DNA of 64,000 nt from Halictus rubicundus (lineage: Eukaryota > Arthropoda > Insecta > Hymenoptera > Halictidae), in contig NC_135149.1 of assembly GCF_050948215.1 (NCBI RefSeq), positions 2,046,001 to 2,110,000 of the forward strand. Direction: 5' to 3'. The translations under genes were made by a program, and so were the position numbers. The number at the start of each line of letters is the position of its first letter. Position 1 is the first letter of the stretch. The notes beneath the pieces were generated by a model that saw only the letters and a program-made list of their open reading frames with translations, did no database searches and had not been told where the DNA came from. Positions 12,581 to 25,536 of the stretch are shown piece by piece.

Positions 12581-13214
12581 CGTGTGATTCGCTTGTGTAC
12601 CATGATAACTTAATTCCCCTTCCCAGGTGCACAGAACGCTTCCGTTCCCGCCACCGTATGATTTTATTATTGAACAATTATCGAGGAAACATGGTGAAAC
12701 AGCGCAGGCCAATTAAAATAATCGTTTGCGGGCGAGCCGCACCCCGATACCGGTGAAATTAACGCGGCGAACGAAAGTCGCCGAGCAAATGCCGTCGGGG
12801 ATTTATCGGTTTGTAATCACCGCAATTATCGCGGTTTAATTGCTCGGCCGGACGTCAAGATTCTTCCCCTGCTTTCCAGAGAAGAGTAAGAGAAGCGCGC
12901 GCGAAGAGAAGAGGCTGGCTTTTCACGCGGCGACGGTCCGGGAGTGGCTAACGACGGGACAAGAAAGTTCCGCAGCGCGAGTTACCATTATCGTGCACGA
13001 AAAAACAGGATTAACGAGTCTCTCTTCCCCGTTTTCCACCGGCTGTTTTTTGTTTCGAACAGCGCCGTGCTATTCAGCGCGACGCGTCACCAAGATTTTC
13101 CGCCCGCACGCCACGCGGCCGCGATTCGCGCGCGAAATGAACTCGCGGCGGCCCACGACTCGTCTATGCGTTCAACTCTGCATGTCCGCAAGATTCTACG
13201 CCCTTCTCTTTGAC

Positions 13215-14205
13215 GTTCCCAAATTTCTACGCCTTCAACTTTACACGCCCCCAACTTTCTACGCCTTCAACTTTACACGCCCCCAAGTTTCTATGCCTTC
13301 AACTTTACACAACCGCAAGTTTTTACGCCTTCAACTTTATAGGGCCCCAAGTTTATACGCCTTCAACTTCACACCCCCCAAGTTTCTATGCCATCAACTT
13401 TACACACCCCCAAGTTTCTATGCCTTCAACTTTACACCCCCAAGTTTCTATGCCATCAACTTTACACACCCCAAGTTTCTATGCCTTTAACTTTACGCCC
13501 CCAAGTTTCTACACCTTCAACTTTGCACGCCCCCAAGTTCTATGCCTTCAACTTTACACCCCCAAGTTTCTACGTCTTCAACTTTACACGCCCCCAAGTT
13601 TCTATGCCTTCAACTTTACACACCCGCAAGTTCTTACGCCTTCAACTTTACATCCCTCCAAGTTTCTATGCCTTCAACTTTACACACCCCCAAGTTTCTA
13701 TGCCATCAACTTTACACACCCCTCAAGTTTCTATGCCTTTAACTTTACACCCCCAAGTTTCTACGCCTTCAACTTTGCACGCCCGCAGTTTCTACACCTT
13801 CAACTTAACTCGCCCCCAAGTACCTATGCCTTCAACTTTACACACCCCTAAGTTTCTATGCGTTCAATTATACACCCCCCAAGTTTCTATGCGTTCAATT
13901 ATACACCCCCCCCCAAGTTCTATGCGTTCAATTATACACCCCCAAGTTTCTATGCGTTCAATTATACACCCCCGGTTCTATGCGTTCTATTATACACCCC
14001 CCAAGTTTCTAAGCCTTCAACTTTGCACATCCTCAATTTTCTGCGCCTTCAACTTTACACGCCCCCAAGTTTCTATGCCTTCAACTTTACACCCCCCAAG
14101 TTTCTACGCCTTCAACTTTGCACGCCACCAGTTTCTATGCCTTCAACTGAACACGCCCCCAAGTTTCTACGTATTCAAATTTGCACGCGTCCAAATCTCT
14201 GCCAG
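13215..14205 (+). repeat. Minisatellite array A, ~31-bp dimeric unit, about 30 copies
   Basis: About 1 kb of near-perfect tandem repeats. The unit is two related halves, CAAGTTTCTACGCCTT and CAACTTTACACGCCCC, so it is probably a dimer of a ~16-bp ancestor. Variant units replace TTCAACTTTACAC with TTCAATTATACAC (about 13860-14000). The unit has no stop codon in the plus-strand frames, which explains long open frames there in all three phases. The final repeats decay into TTCAAATTTGCACGCG. The minus strand carries a regularly spaced G-run in each unit. Confidence 0.97.
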
Positions 14206-14570
14206 GTTTTCTGCCGTTTTGCGATCTCTGATTTCATAGAACGATTCCGGGGCCGGTGATCTTTGGGGGGATTCACTGGGAGCTGGTGGCCAGGGGAATT
14301 GCCGGGCAAAATTACCTCCTTCGTTAATCCGGCGACTGATTGCTCGAGATAACCGGGCCTTCGTGAAAATTCCTGTTGGATCCGCTCTCTGTCTCTTTGG
14401 CCCTGGCTCGTGCCAGGTTTTCCGTTAGGTTTGGGTTAGGTTCTGGGATTAAAGCGAGCCGCCTGTGCGTGTAGCGTTGCGTCAAACGCGGTTACGTCGG
14501 GCCGCGCGGAGCGTATACAGGGAATTGCGTTCAGTTAGCCCGAGTGACGCTTCCCGCTCCCAAAGAGAGG

Positions 14571-14618
14571 CGAGAGAGAGAGAGGGAGAGCGAGAGAGCG
14601 AGAGGGACAGGGACTGAG
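14571..14618. repeat. GA-rich microsatellite
   Basis: Interrupted GAGA tract. Confidence 0.85.
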
Positions 14619-14861
14619 GGAGTTAGAGAACGGCGGGTAAAAGGGAGAAAGATCGCGGTTCTCTCGGACCATTCCCTTTCACGCGAAAAACGTCTGACGC
14701 TTCAAGAGAATTCAAGTAGATACGGACGTCGTTACACAGACAGACACCGTACAATACGAGAGAAGCAGCACTGGCGGGGAAAAAACGCGTGTATTGAATG
14801 CATACCGAATGAGCCGGCGGGCCGTAAAAAACCAGACCACAAAAGGAAGAGAAGCCACTGT

Positions 14862-14955
14862 GAGAGAGATAGAGAGAGAGTGAGAAAAAGAGAGAAAGAA
14901 TAGGAAAAAGGGGAGGAGAGAGAGAGAGAGAGAGAGAGACAGAGGGAGAGGGAGA
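14862..14955. repeat. GA-rich microsatellite
   Basis: GAGA tract with an uninterrupted core near 14918-14939. Confidence 0.9.
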
Positions 14956-15382
14956 GCGAGTAGGTGGTGAAATATATTCAACGAATCACGAGGTTATCCG
15001 AGTCATAAATTCTTCGACGTTTCCGCGGCGCTATTGACTCGTTCGGAAGCTATTTCTCCGCTTTTCGAGCCGTGACAGTCGCGAGTTTCCGCCGAGTTTC
15101 ATCGCCGTGGCTATTCGCGACTTTTTGACCGTGCGAAATCGCCGTAGAGAGAGTGCAAAAACCTGTTCGTGGAAGGACGGATAGGCGGGTGGAATAAAAG
15201 AGATCGAAGATCAAGAACGACTTACGTGTCGTCGCGGCATTCCGCGGCGCCGATGGATTGCTAGATCGTCGTCACGGACATCAGACAGGCAGGATGTTGA
15301 CATCCCGCCGATAAGTTGTCGCCTCGGGTTTAACGATCCTCGAAGATGCGCCCGAGACGTCCGAGACGCATCATTTCCCAGC

Positions 15383-15447
15383 TGTTCTCTCTCCTTCTCT
15401 CTCTATGTCCCTCCCTTTCCCTCTCCCACTCTCTCTTCCTCTCTCTC

Positions 15448-15499
<52 letters not shown>
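15383..15499. repeat. (CT)n microsatellite
   Basis: CT tract of over 110 bp, uninterrupted from about 15450 to 15498. Its pyrimidines are on the plus strand, opposite in sense to the neighbouring GA tracts. Confidence 0.95.
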
Positions 15500-15500
<1 letters not shown>

Positions 15501-16204
15501 AAACTTCACGCCCGGAGCGAACGCCACGCGGCCACTTTGTCTAATGACGTTCGAGAGATCATTAAACTGCGACTGCACGTATAATTAACCGAGGACGGGA
15601 CGAATATCCTCGAGGGCGGGAGACGTAACGAGGCCGTGCCGCGCGTATACGAGCGTCGCGATAGATCGATCGGACGCACACGATCGAATCCACGGCAAAA
15701 CTTTCCTCCGAGAATAATCCCTACATGATGGTCACTGGTCGCCGTTGTCAGAAATACAACCGTGAACGAGAGAGAGAAAAAAAAAATATATATATAGTGT
15801 CACGGGCAAACGCGCGAAAGTGTCACAAACCGCGTGAGAAAAATCGGTGAACGAACGGGACGCGCGAGTCGCATAGATTCGACGTCGAACTCGTCGTGAA
15901 TTGCACTGGCCGGTTCAGCCCTTTGCCGAGTCGTAGGGGTGGCAGCGAAAGCGTCCGAAGAGAAGGGAGAACACGGTGGAGGGAAACGATGAGAAAGACA
16001 GAGAGCGAGTGACAGAGAGAGACGGAGAGCGTGGTGGGGTAGGGAGGAGAGCGGGAGAGGGTTGGCGATGGTAAGAGGAATGAGGAACTTGGTGGGGGGA
16101 TGGAAAAGAGGAGAGAGGACATATACCTAGCAGCATCCACAGTGCTGAAAACCACCGTGGTACATTCCGCGGGGCTCCCATGAGAGAGGGAAGCGAGAGG
16201 GGAC

Positions 16205-16227
16205 ACGCAGAGAGAGAGAGGGAGAGA

Positions 16228-16272
<45 letters not shown>

Positions 16273-16280
16273 AGAGAGGT
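16205..16280. repeat. (GA)n microsatellite
   Basis: Long GA tract, uninterrupted from about 16232 to 16268. Confidence 0.95.
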
Positions 16281-17265
16281 CGGGAGAGCCGGTGGCCTCT
16301 ACGAAATTAAAACAAAAAGCATGGGGAAACACATCGTGTCGTTCGAAACGGACTGGTACACACGACGTCGGCCTCTCTCTTCTCTCTCGTTTGCTCTCCG
16401 TTTCTCTGACGCTTCTCGCCGAGCGTCGCCAGCGTTCCCTTCTTCCCTGCCCCTCCGTCGGCCGTGGAGGTATTTCTATTTTCTTTTTGTCGTTTATTAC
16501 GGGTCGCCGTACGCATTCGATGCTGGAAATTATGGAACGTCCGCTTCGCGCCGAGTGAATAAACCATCGAGAGCCAGTTCGAAAATCGTACCGGGCCCGT
16601 TTGCAATGGTGCTGCGACCACGGCCAGCCACACTCTTTAAAAATGGAGACCCCCAGACGAACACCTAGCGGCGAGCTCTTAGTGGACATCCGCGATTTAT
16701 CCTCGCTTTCCGCCAGGATTTATCCTGCTCGCTCGCCACCCCGTTCTTTCTTGCGGCCGTGACACCAAGCCAGAAGGATAATACGTCGGGCGGGATAAGT
16801 AGCTGCGGATCCCGATAGTAATAAGTTCTCGTAACACCGAGGAGAGCAAGAGCCGACCCCGATCGCTCGTATTTGTACCCGGTTTTCTCCATTTGTCACC
16901 GTTATTCCACGGTTATTCCTCCCCCGCGGTAACGCTGCTCAACGCCCGCTTTATCAAAGGCAGCAACGGCGTCGGCGATGGCTCGTATCGTTTAATTAGA
17001 AACCCTTTCAGCCCTAGGACCCCGACATGAAAAACAAACTCCGGGTTAGAACGCTGGGGGAAGCGACGGCTAGCTCGACAAGGAGACGCCTATGCAATTA
17101 CCCCGGCGGTGCGCTTTAAATTTTCTCCAAATTACCGGGCCGTGTTTCACGTCCTTAGCGGGCGAGCCCCAACCCCTAACTCGCCGGTACACACCCCTCG
17201 TATTTTTCACCAAAGGTGGGATATCCTGTTCGAGATACCTCCGCAGTCGCACGCTTCCGAATTTG

Positions 17266-18160
17266 CACGAATCCAAGGTTGCACGCGTTCAATTTTGCAC
17301 GCCCCCAGGTTTCTACACTATCAAATTTGCATGCCCCCAAGTTCCTACGCACCTAAGTTCTACACACCTAACTTCTACACCCCTAAGTTCCTATGCCTCC
17401 AAGTTCCTACGCCCCCAAGTCGCTGGGCCCTCAAGTTTCTACACCCCCAAGTTCCTACGCCACTATGTTCTACACCCTTAAGTTCCTAGTCCCCCAAGTC
17501 CCTGCGCTCTCAAGTTCCTACACCCCAAGTTCCTACGCCCCCAAGTTCCTATGCCTCCAAGTTCCTACGCCTCCAAGTTCCTACGCCCCTAAGTTCTACA
17601 CCTCCAAGTCGCTGGGCTCTCAAGTTTCTACACCCCCAAGTTCCTACTCCCCCAAGTTGCTGGGCCCTCAAGTTTCTACACCCCCAAGTTCCTACGCCAC
17701 TATGTTCTACACCCCCAAGTTCCTAGTCCCCCAAGTCCCTGCGCTCTCAAGTTCCTACACCCCAAGTTCCTACGCCCCCAAGTTCCTATGCCTCCAAGTT
17801 CCTACGCCCCTAAGTTCTACACCCCCAAGTCCCTGCGCTCTGAAGTTCCTACACCCCAAGTTCCTACGCCCCCAAGTTCCTATGCCTCCAAGTTCCTACG
17901 CCCCTAAGTTCTACACCCCCAAGTTCCTACTCCCCCAAATCGCTGGGCCCCCAAGTTCCTACGCCCCCAAGTTCCTATGCCTCCAAGTTCCTACGCCCCT
18001 ATATTCTACACCCCCAAGTCGCTGGGCCCTCAAGTGTTTACACCCCCAAGTTCCTACTCCCCCAAGTCCCTGCGCCCTCAAGTTTCTAAGCCCCCAACTT
18101 CCTACGCCTGCAGCTTGCTGGTCCCCAAGTTTCTACTCATTCAAATTTGCCCGCGTTGAA
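17266..18160 (+). repeat. Minisatellite array B, ~16-bp unit with higher-order structure
   Basis: About 50 copies of a ~16-bp unit typified by CCCAAGTTCCTACGCC. The first ~130 bp read like array A (TTCAATTTTGCACGCC, then GGTTTCTACACTATC) and the last ~30 bp end in a similar TTCAAATTTGCCCGCG. Inside, a multi-unit block recurs in the same order: CGCTGGGCCC, TTTCTACACC, TACGCCACTATG, TAGTCCCCC, CCCTGCGCTC, CTATGCCTCC. It is seen from about 17417 and 17625 and in part from 17828, indicating a ~200-bp higher-order repeat. Confidence 0.95.
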
Positions 18161-21100
18161 CTAGCACAGTACACTAATGACACTTTAATCAAGCTTAAAA
18201 TGGAAGTGTTTATAATATTGCTGTTTACCAGTCGAAAAGGTCGGAACAGACCAAAACGAGGAAATTCTTTTACCATCTACTGCGATTAATTAGTCTCCGC
18301 TGCGCCCGGCCGCGTGTAACCGGACGCATAGTAAATCCCGTATAGGAAATCGCACTTTAGGTTCCGCACTCGGTTTCTCACTCGGACATCCCTTTGCCCC
18401 CCGCGTACAGGATAAAAACCGATCGAGTGAACGCGCACGGGGCCAAGCACTTCGTTCATCGGCCGTAGATTTATCACTCCCGGGGCTCTCTCTTTCACCG
18501 GCGCGCCGTGAATCGGTGGTTCTGGCTGGAGTGTAGCAATCGAGGGTAGGGGGTATGGGTGGTGAGAGCGTGCGGGGGCGGTCAAAGGTGAGCGGGGAGA
18601 AAGTCGAGCACGACAGGCTGGCCGGTCGCTGGTACCGACTCTAACAAGGGATGGACTCCAACTACCCTTCTTCGATTTCAACTCCTTGCCCTACGATATA
18701 ATTCCAATTTTGTTGATCATGCAGTGGAGTCTCCCTTCTATTATCCGAACAATCGTTTTGCTAACGATGTCTAGGTACAGTGCGTACATTTCTTTGAATC
18801 CTTTGTCATCTTCATGTTCTCGTCATGACAGTTTAGCGTGAATGCTACAATGCATAGTGTCGCGGTGACAATTGAAGGAGAATGTGTCGTGTAACTGTGG
18901 AAGCTAGTAGAAATTGCCAGACCATGTTCTACCTGTGAAGTTCGTAATCTGATGGATAAATTTACAAAAGGTAGATTTTGTCCATCTAATGTAACTTCAC
19001 TTGTACACACAACCATAAGCCCAACGGACGGTTGAATGTCTCAAACAACTCTACAGGAAAGAGTTGCTTAAAAGTATATTTGTTCTACATCCGAATGCAA
19101 TACTAAAAGAGAAGACTTCCAGGACTGGGAACATAAAAGGATCATGGAGATACCTTCTATCTAATGAAAGTGTAGGAATTGGGGAACAGGGAAGAACAAT
19201 AGAAGAAGATACTGCTAAGAGAAGCTGTCACTATCTCGCGTATGTTACCGGAATGCAATGTACCAAAAATTCACCTTTGCAGGGTGGAAAAACGACACAC
19301 GACTAATGAAATGTTCCAGTCTCTGATCAATATAACAAAGTCTGTGACATTAATTATTCATATCTTGGAAACGATCAATTGACTACGGTCAATATTTCGT
19401 ACATATCATTATGGAGTCGTGTGCGATAGTGGTGCTGAGGCTGGTCGAAATCAAAGAGGACCAGCGAGGGTCCATCCCCTATAAAACGGCATCAGGAGAG
19501 CGTGTCGGCTTGCCCCGTGGCCGATGGGAGCCGGTGGTTCGTGATTAATGATAAGCCGGCGCGATTCGAATTTCGTGGTAATACGATAGCTCGGATATTT
19601 TAAGGATAACCCTGGAGACACGCTCCTGGATATCTCGGCCGACGCAGGCGCCCCCGCGTAGTGCCGCCCCACCCAGTTTGCAGGAATCCTCTCTCACCAA
19701 CACAGAAGACAGTAGCCCGACGCTCCTCCGCCACTGTGCAAACGTGGCTGCGTGTGTGCGCACCGGGTGCACGTGGTCACGGGCGGCTGCCGGTTGCATT
19801 TTATTAAGCTGCGAAACGGACCGGTGACGCCGACACTCGACGACGACGCAGCAACAGGGACGCCGGGGCGGACGCTGCATGCGAGTCCTCATTAATTCGG
19901 CGATAATTTACGAAACTTTACGCCGCGTGCTTTACTGTCCTGCCATTACGAGCGAAGCGTCATTGCGTTCTTTCCCGAACCGCTCTACCCTCTCCTATTC
20001 GAACGAGCATCATGATTAGCGCGTCTTTGTGCTAATATTCGAGCTAGAGTACGAGTAAAACCGGAAGAGAATCATTAGGTTGAATCAAGAGCGGTGTCAA
20101 TTTTTATTTTTCACGTTCCTGTCTGTGCATAGTATATTTGCTAATTAACACTCGCCGAAATCACATTTTGCTGATTTTCGATCTAGAGCCGCAAAATTAG
20201 AATAGGAAAAGTTTGATTTGCCGGCTGGCAGAATAATCAGCAGAAATGAAATCAAATTATTAGGTCGAACCGAGAACAATGTCGATTTTCATTTTTCACT
20301 GTAGAATATTTGCCAATTAACACGAATTTGCGTTCTCTATCGAGGGGATAATGACATACACACAGGAGATACTTAAATGAAATTGACATTTCCTCTTCTT
20401 TAAATAGACTTTTCGACTATTCTTAGATTTAACAATTGCTGTTCTGTTTAGCCACTAATTACTGTTAGTTATTTAGTTTCGTCAGCATGCACGCTTCGTT
20501 GTGTAAATATCAGCAGTTCGGCCGCGATCGCTTTAGCCCATGGAAAACGGAAGTTTATTGCCAGAAACTAAATAATATAATGATGTTTGCCGGGGTCGAA
20601 ACTATCCGTATACCGTAATGTGGTCCAAGAGTCGAACGAAACGTTGATAAGTTACGGCTGATTGAGAAAGACGAGTGTTACAAGAACCAAATGAAATTGT
20701 CAGCCTTTGTAACTAGTAGACTAGCGCAGATGGTAATCTACTTAACGCTATCAACGTCGGATGACGATCGCCTCTCGCGCACCGTATAAAGGAAGCCAAA
20801 TTAATTTTATGCAGGATCGTTATTTACAAGCATAAAGCGTATCGTAATATTCCGAGAATTTCCGATTTTCCTTTGTTAAATATTTTTCACATTTCACAAA
20901 GCGGCGAGGGAAGCGCCGTCGCATTTAATAAAATATTGTACGAATGGATGGTTACTCGTCCCGTTTTTTTCCTCTCTTCTTTTTTTTTTTTTATTTCGTT
21001 TTGCAATGAAAACCATTTTGCCGAGCCGCTCGTTCTACCGTGAAATTGTTCACACTTTAAGGACACCCCATACAGATTATGGTCACGGACGCACGCGGGG

Positions 21101-24100
21101 TGGTTCTTAATTACGGACGCGATACTTCGAAGGGTGATTCCTACGATAAGGGCCGGAGAGAAAACGTTCTACCAACCTAGTTTCGACGGAATTTATATTC
21201 CGGGGTGTAACGAGACAATGAAAAATGATAGCGCAGATATTAAGAGGACGGAATCCTAGATTGGCAGGGTGTCAACTGGGGGATATTGCTGTATCGAACA
21301 GGATTGCCCATTCAAGGTCATTAATTCTACATTCTAGCGCCGCTTTAATAGCTTGTAATCGCGCTTCTGTTCGGAACGAGAACGAAAACGAAAAGTAGAT
21401 ACTCGAATCCGTTTTACGACTGTTGCATCAACGTTTCTCTTTCAATGTAGACAGTAAGTAACTTCGAATCCTTTGCCATCTAGAACACGAGCACGAAGGA
21501 TAATGTAATTTATAACTACTTAGAAAGCTATTTCTCCATTCTTAATATGCCATGAAGTACCTTCGTTTCGAATAATTATTGTGAAGAACTGAAACACCTA
21601 ATATCTGCTCTAGTTATGGTTTCTATCGATGTTCCGATGAAGGTTCGACATTTTGGGTCACTGCGAATACACACACGATTTACGAAATCCTTCTAAAAGT
21701 GGAAACATTTGCACATACTATTGATTTCTAATAACTCGCTGAACTAAATAAAGCAGCTACATATTTTCGGATACGTACGTGGCCTATATCATTCAAGATA
21801 GACAATTTATAAATAGAAGTTTCGATCACTTGTGTTGAACTTCTACTTCATTTCGCAGTTAAAATAAAAATACAATAAACTGGGTCGTATGAAAATTCGA
21901 CGAATATTCCCCAGCAAATTTGTATCATATATTTAATCGAATCGGTGGAATATCATTTGCAATGTCTGAATTGAACGGCGAGCGATCGAAGCTTGTAATA
22001 GATATTAGTGCAGAAAGTAAATAGGAGTCAATTCTCGAACCGTTTCAAACCCGAAAAACTAACGCTTACAGGACCGATATGCAAACCGTAACCGAAACAG
22101 ATAGTATTGGAAAATTTAGCTTTTCGCAACACCGATTCAGAACAAAGGTTCTTCACACGAACTTTACTCGGCACATGTGTACAACAAATTCGACCAATTA
22201 CATCACGTTCGAAAGTGACGGTTGAAGCACATTAACATTGAAATAGGACCTCCGTTTTAAAAAGGCAAGTTTAGAGTTTATGAAGATGGGAAATCAGGTA
22301 TTCTGAAGCAGCGGTTCCTGAATTTCTTTCGAGAGGAAACTTTTTCGTTGCCATCAATACTTGGATACCACGAGAGGTCTCGGCGGTAGTACTGTCGATT
22401 CGCATTCGTCGCGAGCATAAATCCCCGCGAAATTTTCACGGTGGCCGTTCGAGCATTTCCGCGTCGCACAGTGCGTTAATTTCGTAATTAACCTGGCCGT
22501 GTCGAGTTTCCATAAAATTCTGCCTGGACGCACTATCGAAAACGCGACTCTTTTCATCAGCGGAACGGTTTGCGCCGGCGTTAATTAAACCTCTGATTGC
22601 ACAACTTTCTGCGTCCATCCGGCGAGCATCGGTAAGTTTCGCTACGAAAAGTTTCGCCTGGTCGTCGGGCGAAGGAAGACGTCGACACGGAGTTCTCTCT
22701 GGGAAAAAGTATAATAACCGATAATAAATGGGGCGTGTGGCCGAGTCGTTGGGAAGTTTATTTAATTCGCGAGGAGCCCGCGGATTTTTGCGAACAGTAC
22801 AGATAGGGGCGGTTCTTGCGAGTGGATTCACCCAGCCGCCGCACCGGTGACAACGGACGCGGAACCCGCAACAAATATAAATGATCTTACGTTTCTAGCC
22901 GACGCAAACCAAAAATAATGGCGGCCGACATAACCACTTTGGTCGGCTGACGCTCGACCGTGTGTAACAAACAAAAATAAACGAGCACGTTCTCGCGAGC
23001 GGCGTCAGGATGGACGGTCGCGCAATTAGAGTTCCAGTTGGCGAGCTCTATTTCATTCAAGCGCCTCGTGTCGATTAGATTAGGTTATCGCCTGGCGCAC
23101 GGTGTATGAATTTATATGCAAATGTCCCCCCTCCCCCCTCCTTCTTCCACTACCTCCTCCGTCTCGCCTTGTATCACGCCATTGTTTTCGCAACATTCAT
23201 AAATAAGAGGGCGCGGTGGAATAACGAATCTCTTAAGCGAAAGCTCTCGCGGTTTACTTTCGCCCGGGCAAACAGCGCTTCGGTACGTACAACTTTCGGT
23301 ATATACGACATATTTGTTATCGGAGCTTGTTAGAATTTCTAATTAAACCACACGCCGAAATGATAAATCTGTCTTAAGCCACTCCCGGCTTTAGGTCACT
23401 CGGTAATAAGTTGCCGCAAGTTTCTTCGTGCGTGTTCCGCGTCGCCGCGAGGATTACCGTCTGCTATCGTAATTACCGAATCCCCAAAACCGACGAAAAA
23501 GTCGGGCAAATATCGCCGGTTGGGCTCCGGTCGTTAAAAATATTAAGCGCCTCCTTAAATTGGGGCTCTTAAATTGACTAACGCCCCTCGAATTAAGCCG
23601 ATCATTGCGAATTTTTTAAAGAGAGCACAGTGGGTATGACAAACGCGAACTTGGCACGTTTGTTAAGGGAAGTTTGAAGAATGTGTACAAATTTTTCAAT
23701 GTTACGACGTTCGAATTTTTACAAATAATTACTTCGTTCGAATTTGTATTATCTGACATGCGATCAACATGTGTGTCAAAATTTCAAGTGATTTGGTTAA
23801 CCAGTTTTCGAGATATTACGATCGAGGAAAGCTATGTTAAGCAACAGTTGCAGGTACTATTTTAGAGTGGGAGAGTGTTTTAGAGTGGTTGTTTTTTACG
23901 AGGAGTTGGAATTAATTAACTATTTTAGGGCCTCGGAGAATAACTTGAATGATGAACTCTATACCTATCAGCGTTACCAAATTTTCTAATTCCGCCGCAA
24001 CACTTTGATATTCTAAAGCCCCATGGCATAAATGCAAAAAAAAGGAAATTGCTTGTAGAGTCCATCAGACTAGAGAGCGTTCAAAAGGATCGTTTGTATT

Positions 24101-24925
24101 CATCGTGTCTGTTTTAATCATCTCTAAAATATGCGGAGTATTTCTTAATCTATATGACCGGAAGTACGGCCTTGAATGTGAATACTTTCGAGGTATCCCA
24201 ACGTGATTAAACTGTCGAATGAAATTTTTCGATTGTAAAAAGAATTCTTCCCGAAAGTCAGCACCGACGGAACAATTGCAGCCTGGAAATATTAAGAGGA
24301 TCAATGACCAAGGCAACACCGGTGTCTCCCGCTCGCAGACGCTTCATTTGCATTCCATTTTCGGAACTCCCAGATAATTAAAACATTTAAACGGGGACCG
24401 GCGTTTTTGCGCGGCGTTTCGTCCATAACCGTAGTTCAGACGGTTCGTTTGCATAGTATTTTCAGTCGGTCCAAGGTCTCCCGGTGCATGTAACAAAATT
24501 ACGCCGTCGACCGCGCTCCTTTTTGTTAATCGCGGCGCTGTTTGCCACTCGCGTCGCCATCCCCGACCTCGCGACGGCTGACAACTGCTTTGACAGAAGG
24601 GAGCGGCAGGGTGAGATTCGATTAAACTGTAACTCGGATCAGTATTCGTCGAGCAATAGCCATAAAACGGAACGCTGGGGGTGGGGGAGGGGGCAAGACA
24701 TTGCAAGGCGAGTCGAAGACCGTGCCAGTTCGAGGAGAAAATTCGCATAAGCGGCGGCGTTTTAAAAGGCTTCCCTTTGGAACATCATCCCTCCATCTCA
24801 TCGTGTTGCTGACTCTTTCGCGCGACGTTTGATCGCCTCGTACGTCACGGTTATTCGATGAACACTCCGGCATTCTTCAGAAAGCCAATCTACTGTACAG
24901 GCACACGGAGAGGAATTGTTATAGA
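18161..24925. other. Gene-free stretch
   Basis: About 6.8 kb with no gene I can support on either strand. It includes a weak ~185-bp direct duplication at 20.1-20.3 kb, a T-rich run near 20980, and a possible mobile-element relic at 23627-23890. GC-rich and AT-rich blocks alternate. It could be intergenic or a long intron of a gene outside the window. Confidence 0.5.
20072..20330 (+). repeat. Diverged direct duplication, ~185-bp spacing
   Basis: The block starting ATTAGGTTGAATCAAGAGC, continuing through TTTTTATTTTTCAC and ATATTTGCTAATTAACAC, recurs about 185 bp later with substitutions (ATTAGGTCGAACCGAGAAC and onward). Confidence 0.6.
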
Positions 24926-25536
24926 AAAACTGTTCGATGTGCAAAAGGGGCCCGGAAAAGCGGAGGGTCTGTCCGATGTACTCGAGAATGAGTACACGTG
25001 GATCAGGTTACGTTCACGTTCAATTTCCTGAAAGATCAATATTGAGAATTGAACTGCCTTCGGCAACTTGAAATATGCGTTCGATACTTCCTGGTAAATT
25101 AAAATGGAATACAATGATAGGTTAGTAAAAAATCCTATTCAAACTTGCAAGGAAAAGTTGAAACAACAAAGCAGTTAACCCTTCTGTGACCAGTTAAAAT
25201 TGAACCTATACTGATTTGTTGCTTGGGTACTTCGAATTGAAAAAATTAGAAACGAAAGCCAGAACAAATGAAAATTCCACTTTACAGATTGAATGACTGA
25301 ATTGATCTACGATCGACTCGCCAAAGAAACTGTTTTAATATTACGTTTAAAGGAACAAGAAAGCCATCGACCCTTCAGGAACCAATTAAAATTGACCCTG
25401 CACTTCCTGCTAAATTAAAACTGTTCGATGGACAAAAGGGCCGGAAAATGGAGGATCTGTCCGATGTACTCGAGAATGAGTGCACGTGAATCCGGCTTAC
25501 GTTCACGTTCAATTTCCTAGAAGATCAATATGGAGA
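24926..25536 (+). repeat. Direct duplication pair, ~120-bp copies 490 bp apart
   Basis: Bases 24926-25047 and 25417-25536 match closely, sharing AAACTGTTCGATG, CTGTCCGATGTACTCGAGAA and GTTCACGTTCAATTTCCT. The second copy has small deletions and substitutions. Confidence 0.85.

Larger units (their letters stand above)
14206..17265. other. Gene-free stretch between the two minisatellites
   Basis: About 3 kb dominated by AG/CT microsatellites in GC-rich DNA. Long open frames across it (for example 288 codons on the minus strand at 15823-16689) are low-complexity translations of the repeats. Confidence 0.6.

Noticed and set aside
13215..14205. CRISPR-like regular spacing
   Set aside because: There are no unique spacers; units are contiguous tandem copies in a eukaryotic setting.
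12840..14259. Long plus-strand open frames of 213-283 codons
   Set aside because: They are translations of minisatellite A, whose unit lacks stops in the plus-strand frames; overlapping phases are open at once and the unit length is not a multiple of three.
15823..16689. 288-codon minus-strand frame
   Set aside because: Low-complexity Ser/Leu/Arg translation of GA/CT tracts with no domain.
17092..18289. Plus-strand frames of up to 298 codons rich in Pro/Ser/Tyr
   Set aside because: Same explanation as above for minisatellite B; no signal, domain or splice logic.
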